This document shows positions 59,769 to 64,000 of a DNA stretch of 64,000 nt, piece after piece. The stretch comes from Acetatifactor sp. (lineage in GTDB: Bacteria > Bacillota > Clostridia > Lachnospirales > Lachnospiraceae): the NCBI GenBank assembly GCA_029055435.1, contig JAIDDH010000093.1, positions 1 to 64,000 of the forward strand, written 5' to 3'. Below the pieces are notes generated by a model. That model saw only the letters and a program-made list of their open reading frames with translations, did no database searches and was not told where the DNA came from. The translations under genes and the position numbers were made by a program. Positions within the stretch are counted from its first letter, which is position 1. Every line of letters begins with the position of its first letter.

Positions 59769-60827
59769 ATGCGGCATACGCATGAATTTAAGTCTGTCGA
59801 ACGGATTGTCTATGCCGCCGTGGCAGCGCTGATTATCATAGTCTGTGCCGTTTGTTTACAGCGGCAGCAGGCATCCCAAACCTCGTATACGAAGGAGTTG
59901 TTTGCCATGGACACTTTTTTTTCGCTCAGAGCCTACGGGCCGGGAGCGGAGGAAGCTCTGGCGGCGTGCGAGGGACGAGTGGAGGAGCTGGAGAGTCTGC
60001 TGTCCGTGACGAGAGAGGGCAGTGATATTCAGAGAATGAATCAGGGGGAGCATTTTGCAGTCAGCGGGGACACGTTTTCTGTCATTACATCGGCTCTGGA
60101 GCTGGGCGGGGAGACAGAAGGCACGCTGGACATCACCCTGTACCCGGTTCTGCGGGAGTGGGGATTTACCACGGGGGAGTATCAGATTCCACAGGCGGAG
60201 ACGCTGCAGGCCCTTCTGGAGAAGGTGGATTATCGGACGGTCAGCCTGGACGACAGTGCTCTCACGGTATCTGTGCCGGAGGGCGTAGAGCTGGACTTGG
60301 GAGCCGTGGCGAAAGGCTACACGGGGGATTGTCTGTTGACATTGTTAAAAGAGCGGGGCGTGACCTCTGCCATGCTGGATTTGGGCGGCAATATTCAGGT
60401 GCTGGGTGAAAAGCCGGACGGCTCTGCCTGGCGTGTGGCAGTGAGAAATCCCTTTGATATGAGCAATAGTCTGGGTGTATTGGAGGTCAGGGACAAGTCG
60501 GTCATCACCTCGGGAAATTATGAGAGATACTTTGTCGGGGAGGATGGCAATATTTACGGGCATATTCTGAATCCCTCAGACGGATATCCGGCGGACAGCG
60601 GTCTGGCGGCAGTGACGATTGTGGGGGACAGCGGCGTGCGGTGTGACGGTCTGTCCACGGCGCTCTTTGTCATGGGAAAGGACGCGGCGGTGGACTACTG
60701 GCAGCAGCACCGGGATTTTGAGATGCTTCTGGTGACAGAAGACGCGCACTTATACATGACGGAGGGGCTGACGGAATGTTTTGCCTGCAGTGAGGATTGG
60801 GATGCGGAAATTATTCGTGGAGAGTAA
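59769..60827 (+). CDS. apbE: FAD:protein FMN transferase (ApbE family)
   Basis: A 352-aa ApbE protein with an N-terminal membrane anchor (IVYAAVAALIIIVCAVCL). Core motifs are MDTFFSLRAYG, a TLDITLYPVLREWGF region, LDLGAVAKGYTGD, MLDLGGNIQVLG and RCDGLSTALFVMG with the Mg2+-binding Asp. The enzyme attaches FMN to a Thr/Ser of exported redox proteins. ATG 59769 follows GGAG; a longer frame would cross a terminator. It is first in an operon with NusG-II and Gx-transporter genes. No FMN-acceptor protein is in the window. Confidence 0.94.
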   Translation: MRHTHEFKSVERIVYAAVAALIIIVCAVCLQRQQASQTSYTKELFAMDTFFSLRAYGPGAEEALAACEGRVEELESLLSVTREGSDIQRMNQGEHFAVSGDTFSVITSALELGGETEGTLDITLYPVLREWGFTTGEYQIPQAETLQALLEKVDYRTVSLDDSALTVSVPEGVELDLGAVAKGYTGDCLLTLLKERGVTSAMLDLGGNIQVLGEKPDGSAWRVAVRNPFDMSNSLGVLEVRDKSVITSGNYERYFVGEDGNIYGHILNPSDGYPADSGLAAVTIVGDSGVRCDGLSTALFVMGKDAAVDYWQQHRDFEMLLVTEDAHLYMTEGLTECFACSEDWDAEIIRGE

Positions 60828-61167
60828 GACGAAAAGCGTTAAAATATTGATGGCAGTCATCGCAGGAATTTTTCTGCTTTCTCTGCTGGGCAGTATTTAT
60901 GTGCTGCGTCCCTCCGGGAGCCGCAGGGCAGAGGTGGTGCAGGACGGCAGAGTGCTCTATACCTTTGAGCTGGACCGTGTGCAGAATCAAGAGCTGACAA
61001 TCTATTACGGAGACAGCAGCAATACAATTCTGATTCAGGATGGAGAAATCTGCGTGTTGGAGGCAGAATGCCCGGACCAGACTTGCGTAAAGATGGGGAA
61101 GCTCTACTCGGACAGTCTGCCCATCGTATGTCTTCCGAACCATCTGATCATTCGTTTCGCAGAATAG
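60802..61167 (+). CDS. NusG domain II-containing membrane-anchored protein
   Basis: A 121-aa protein from ATG 60802, overlapping the apbE end by 26 bases. One N-terminal helix (VKILMAVIAGIFLLSLLGSIYV) is followed by a NusG_II domain with the CPDQTCVKMGKL motif and a C-terminal CLPNHLIIRF strand. The family is often found near ApbE, Gx transporters and quinone or flavin redox genes; its role is not settled. Confidence 0.9.
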   Translation: MRKLFVESKTKSVKILMAVIAGIFLLSLLGSIYVLRPSGSRRAEVVQDGRVLYTFELDRVQNQELTIYYGDSSNTILIQDGEICVLEAECPDQTCVKMGKLYSDSLPIVCLPNHLIIRFAE

Positions 61168-61183
61168 TAAAAGAGGAGAATAC

Positions 61184-61672
61184 ATGTCCACAAAGAAACT
61201 GACACAGATGTCACTGCTTGCCGCGGCGGCGCTGATTCTTTATATTATAGAGCTCCGGCTGCCCGGCCCTGTGCCGATTCCGGGCGTGAAGCTCGGGCTG
61301 GCCAATATTATCACAGTGGTGGCAGTGTATCGGTTCCGTCCCGGAGAGGCTGCGCTGCTGGTGGCGGTGCGAGTGATTGCAGGCGCGTTTTTTGCGGGAA
61401 ATCTGTCGGCGTTTCTATTCAGCGCCAGCGGGGCAGTGTTTTGCCTGTGCGGGATGATTTTCATTAGAAAAATACTTCCGCTGAAATATCTGCCCATGTG
61501 CAGTATTCTGGGGGCCATGCTGCACAATCTGGGACAGATTGCCATGGCGCTGTGGATTATGCGGAGTGTGAGCGTGCTGGCCTATCTGCCGATCCTCATG
61601 GTGACAGGATGCATTGCTGGCCTTTTTACCGGATTGTGCGCCAAAGCCGTGGAACGCAGAATTCCTTATTGA
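61184..61672 (+). CDS. Gx transporter family membrane protein
   Basis: A 162-aa protein with about five membrane helices, of the family once called heptaprenyl diphosphate synthase component I: LGLANIITVVAVYRF and the Gly-rich ILGAMLHNLGQIAMAL. AAGAGGAG precedes the ATG. Last gene of the apbE operon; the family is thought to be an ECF/Gx-type membrane component linked to flavin or isoprenoid supply. Confidence 0.88.
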   Translation: MSTKKLTQMSLLAAAALILYIIELRLPGPVPIPGVKLGLANIITVVAVYRFRPGEAALLVAVRVIAGAFFAGNLSAFLFSASGAVFCLCGMIFIRKILPLKYLPMCSILGAMLHNLGQIAMALWIMRSVSVLAYLPILMVTGCIAGLFTGLCAKAVERRIPY

Positions 61673-61753
61673 TTACTGCCTCGACACTGTTTAAGCAGCA
61701 ATCGCAATAAATGTTACAAAAAAACTTGAAAAATCTGTGAAAGAGCTTTTCAT

Positions 61754-61782
61754 TTGAAGAAAAATGCGCTAAAATATAAAAT
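61754..61782 (+). promoter_or_regulatory. candidate promoter of the foldase gene
   Basis: TTGAAG (61754-61759) and TAAAAT (61777-61782) with 17 bp spacing, 37 bp upstream of ATG 61819. Confidence 0.45.
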
Positions 61783-61818
61783 ATTGTGCAGAGAATATCA
61801 GGAAGGAGACTGTATTAA

Positions 61819-63342
61819 ATGTCTGATAAAGAAGTAAAACAAGAGAAAGTTGTGACAAAATATGATCGGAAGGTGCAGCGCCGCAAGGAGGAGAAGGAGC
61901 GGGAGCAGAAACGCAAAAAGATCAATACCATCATAGGTGCAGTGGTATTGGTGGCTCTGGTTGCTTTTGTGGTGTCATTTCCCGTCCGCGCGTATCTGGC
62001 AACGCATGAGACCTATGTGACCATCAATGGCGAGAACATCACTAAGGTGGAGTTTGACTATAATTATAATACTGTGGTCAATGACTTTGTGAGCAGGAAT
62101 GGTACTTATCTCGGATTTTTCGGCTTGGATGTCACGCAGGATTTTTCCACGCAGATGTACACGGACAAGCTGAGCTGGAAAGATTATTTTGAAGAGATGA
62201 CCGTGGATAACATGAAGAGAACCAAGGGACTGAAGGCTGAGGCGGACGCTGCCGGTTATGAATTTGACACCGCAGGGGAGGTTGCGGAGTTTCGCAGTGC
62301 CATGAAGGACGCCGCAAAAGAGGCCAAGGTCAGCACCAAAAACTATGTGAAACAGATTTACGGAACCTATGCGACACTGGACACCATCGCTGGTTATGTT
62401 GCAGAGACTGCCCGGGTGAACGCTTATTATCAGCATGTGTCCGAGGGAATGACTGCCACTGACGAGGAAATTGAGAATTATTATAAGGAACATGCCGAGG
62501 ATTATGATTCTGTAGATTATTATGTGGAAAGCTTCCTTGCAGAGACCACATCCGAGGCTCCCACCGACGAGGAGATCGAGGCTGCCATGAATGAAGCTCG
62601 CGATTTGGCAGATGCGGCAGTAGACACTCTGGCTCAGACAGGCGAGGAGATGACGAATGACAAATACAATGATGTGGAATATGTGCTCGCTGACTGGTTG
62701 TTTGACGACAGCAGAAAAGCAGGCGATACTGAAGTAATCGAGGATGCAGATAACAATATGTACTATGCCGTGAGATTTACCCGCCGTTATCTGGACGATA
62801 CGCCCACAGCAAACTTGCGAGTAATCATGTCTCAGGATATTGATGGACAGGCTGTTCTGGACGAGTGGACCGCGGGCGAAGCCACAGAGGAGAGCTTCGC
62901 GGAGCTGTGCAATCAGTACAGCGCAGACGGCGGTGCAGTGGCAGAGGGCGGATTGATTGAGAATGTCACCAAAGACAGCGTAAGCTCGGATATAGCAGAC
63001 TGGGTATTTGCCGATGGCCGTTCGGCGGGAGACACGACCGTCATCACTACAGAGGAAGGATATACCTATGTAATTTATTTTGTGAGTCAGGGCGATCCGG
63101 AGTGGAAGGCAGAGATTGCCGACACGCTGTTGTCCTATGCGCAGACCGATTATATGGATGCACTGTCTGAGAAGGTGATTGTGGAGGACAAGAAGGGTAA
63201 GCTCTATTATCTCAAGGTGCAGGCTGAGGAGGAGGCTGAGGACTCCGAGGAAGTCAGTGATGGAGATGCTGGCGATTCCGGGGAGGAAAGCACGGAAGAG
63301 TCTGCTGAGGACTCCGGCACGGAGAGCAGTCAGGCACAATAG
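61819..63342 (+). CDS. membrane-anchored peptidyl-prolyl isomerase (PrsA/SurA-like)
   Basis: A 507-aa protein. A basic cytoplasmic N-terminus of about 40 residues is followed by one membrane helix (INTIIGAVVLVALVAFVVSFPV), a SurA-N-like helical domain, and a PpiC rotamase domain (LRVIMSQDIDG; EESFAELCNQYSADGGAVAEGGLIE has the family GG-GG pattern; GDTTVI). The C-terminus ends in a long Glu/Asp/Ser tail. It folds exported proteins at the outer face of the membrane. AAGGAG precedes the ATG, and a terminator follows. Confidence 0.88.
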   Translation: MSDKEVKQEKVVTKYDRKVQRRKEEKEREQKRKKINTIIGAVVLVALVAFVVSFPVRAYLATHETYVTINGENITKVEFDYNYNTVVNDFVSRNGTYLGFFGLDVTQDFSTQMYTDKLSWKDYFEEMTVDNMKRTKGLKAEADAAGYEFDTAGEVAEFRSAMKDAAKEAKVSTKNYVKQIYGTYATLDTIAGYVAETARVNAYYQHVSEGMTATDEEIENYYKEHAEDYDSVDYYVESFLAETTSEAPTDEEIEAAMNEARDLADAAVDTLAQTGEEMTNDKYNDVEYVLADWLFDDSRKAGDTEVIEDADNNMYYAVRFTRRYLDDTPTANLRVIMSQDIDGQAVLDEWTAGEATEESFAELCNQYSADGGAVAEGGLIENVTKDSVSSDIADWVFADGRSAGDTTVITTEEGYTYVIYFVSQGDPEWKAEIADTLLSYAQTDYMDALSEKVIVEDKKGKLYYLKVQAEEEAEDSEEVSDGDAGDSGEESTEESAEDSGTESSQAQ

Positions 63343-63357
63343 ACGAAAGGATTCGGA

Positions 63358-63389
63358 GACCATCGGACAGCACCGATGGTCTTTGTCTT
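63358..63389 (+). terminator. intrinsic terminator of the foldase gene
   Basis: GACCATCGG (63358-63366) pairs with CCGATGGTC (63373-63381), loop ACAGCA, then a T-rich stretch. Confidence 0.85.
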
Positions 63390-63448
63390 GACATAGGAGC
63401 AGTTCACAGGGCGTGGTGCTCTTATTCCGGCGATATGGGAGAGACTGT

Positions 63449-64000
63449 ATGGACGAGAAAGTACTTGTACTGGATATAGACGGAACCCTCACCAATTCCC
63501 AGAAGGAGATTTCTCCGGCCACGAAGAGAGGGATTCTGGAGACTCTGCAGCGTGGACATAAGGTAATTCTGGCCTCAGGGCGGCCTACCCCAGGTATGCG
63601 CCGCTATGAAGAAGAGCTGGAGCTTGAAAAATATGGCGGGTATCTTCTGTCCTTTAACGGCGGACGCATCGTGGAATGCCGCAGCGGGGAAATCGTCTAT
63701 CAGAGAACGCTGCCTTTGAATATTATTCCGGGGCTGTACGGTTTTGCCAAAAGAAATCAATGCGGTCTGCTTACTTATTTTGGTGACCGGATTATTTCCG
63801 CTTTTGAGCCGGACGAGTATGCGCAGCTTGAGTCCCGCATCAACTGCATGGAGATTAAGGTAGTGGACAATTTTAAAGAGTATGTGGATTTTGATGTCAA
63901 CAAATGTCTGCTGACGGCGGTTCCCGAACGGGCGGAGGCGCTGGAACAGGAATTGGCCGCAAAATATGGAGATATACTCAGCATATATCGCTCCGAGCCT
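63449..64000 (+). CDS. Cof-type HAD hydrolase, truncated by window end
   Basis: A reading frame from ATG 63449 open to the last base (184 codons seen). Motif I is LVLDIDGTLTNSQKEIS (Asp nucleophile), motif II is VILASGRPTPGM, followed by the Cof-type cap start LSFNGGRIVE. This is the YidA/Cof subfamily of HAD phosphatases that act on small phosphorylated metabolites or flavins. Motifs III and IV lie beyond the window. The ribosome site is GGGAGAG. Confidence 0.9.
   Translation, partial: MDEKVLVLDIDGTLTNSQKEISPATKRGILETLQRGHKVILASGRPTPGMRRYEEELELEKYGGYLLSFNGGRIVECRSGEIVYQRTLPLNIIPGLYGFAKRNQCGLLTYFGDRIISAFEPDEYAQLESRINCMEIKVVDNFKEYVDFDVNKCLLTAVPERAEALEQELAAKYGDILSIYRSEP

Noticed and set aside
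61975..63522. 515-aa open frame on the minus strand
   Set aside because: Opposite the PPIase gene; composition is that of a reverse-complement shadow and it crosses the terminator.
1..64000. CRISPR arrays, rRNA genes and insertion sequences
   Set aside because: No regularly spaced direct repeats, no rRNA-like stretch and no transposase reading frame were seen by eye.

Overview
The window looks like a chromosome segment of a Clostridia species, most likely Lachnospiraceae. The signs are strong AGGAGG-type ribosome sites, frequent TTG and GTG starts, sigma-A promoters with 17-18 bp spacers, a perfect CIRCE element, and gut-Firmicute families (Rrf2, MATE, ApbE/NusG-II/Gx transporter, PrsA-like foldase, Cof-type HAD). 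No stretch of 300 bases or more lacks a gene; the longest gaps are about 210-240 bases and carry terminators and promoters.

Region 1 (1-1185) has tRNA-Arg(CCT) and a convergent lrgAB pair. Region 2 (1240-17303) is a large Ter (tellurium/stress) island. It holds a biosynthetic module: PRTase_2-TRSP, StiP/PRTase-PELOTA and Ter-type ATP-grasp on +, convergent with HAD phosphatase and HpcH-like lyase on -. An HtrA-like protease with an N-terminal YceG-like unit, a rhomboid protease, a 757-aa YceG-like protein, TelA, four TerD paralogues and a P-type Ca2+-ATPase follow. Region 3 (17314-24600) has a CIRCE-controlled Hsp20, an Rrf2 regulator, a Phd/RelE-type toxin-antitoxin pair, small membrane and helical proteins, and a two-component system with two membrane partners.

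Region 4 (24813-45741) is an extracellular contractile injection system (eCIS) locus related to PVC/Afp. It has a DUF4255 tail terminator, a DUF4280 PAAR-like tip, sheath, two tube proteins, a DUF6760-like 58-aa protein, a Pvc7-like tube protein, a split hub (gpD) and spike (gpV), gp25, two gpJ-type baseplate proteins, gpI and a Pvc15-like AAA+ ATPase. An XRE regulator, a 1236-aa DUF4157 protein and a tyrosine recombinase follow. The DUF4157 protein is the main discovery candidate. Its N-terminus is the eCIS-associated DUF4157 module. Its C-terminal third shows, in order, the landmarks of a fold-type-I PLP enzyme of the Cys/Met-metabolism type, and base composition drops just after the DUF4157 module. 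No tape-measure or fibre gene was recognised.

Region 5 (45831-55418) looks accessory to the eCIS. It encodes an LMW-PTPase-like protein, a DUF6765 protein with an HxxxDxxxH motif, an amidase-lysozyme fusion without signal peptide, two DUF2589 proteins, a STAS protein, a GNAT protein and a membrane sensor that joins a SpoIIE phosphatase to a HATPase, which is a partner-switching module.

Region 6 (55428-64000) returns to housekeeping-like genes: MATE exporter, two radical SAM proteins, a cytidylate-kinase-like protein, an ApbE/NusG-II/Gx-transporter operon, a membrane-anchored peptidyl-prolyl isomerase and a HAD hydrolase cut by the window edge. All family calls come from reading motifs and gene order; no database search was run.
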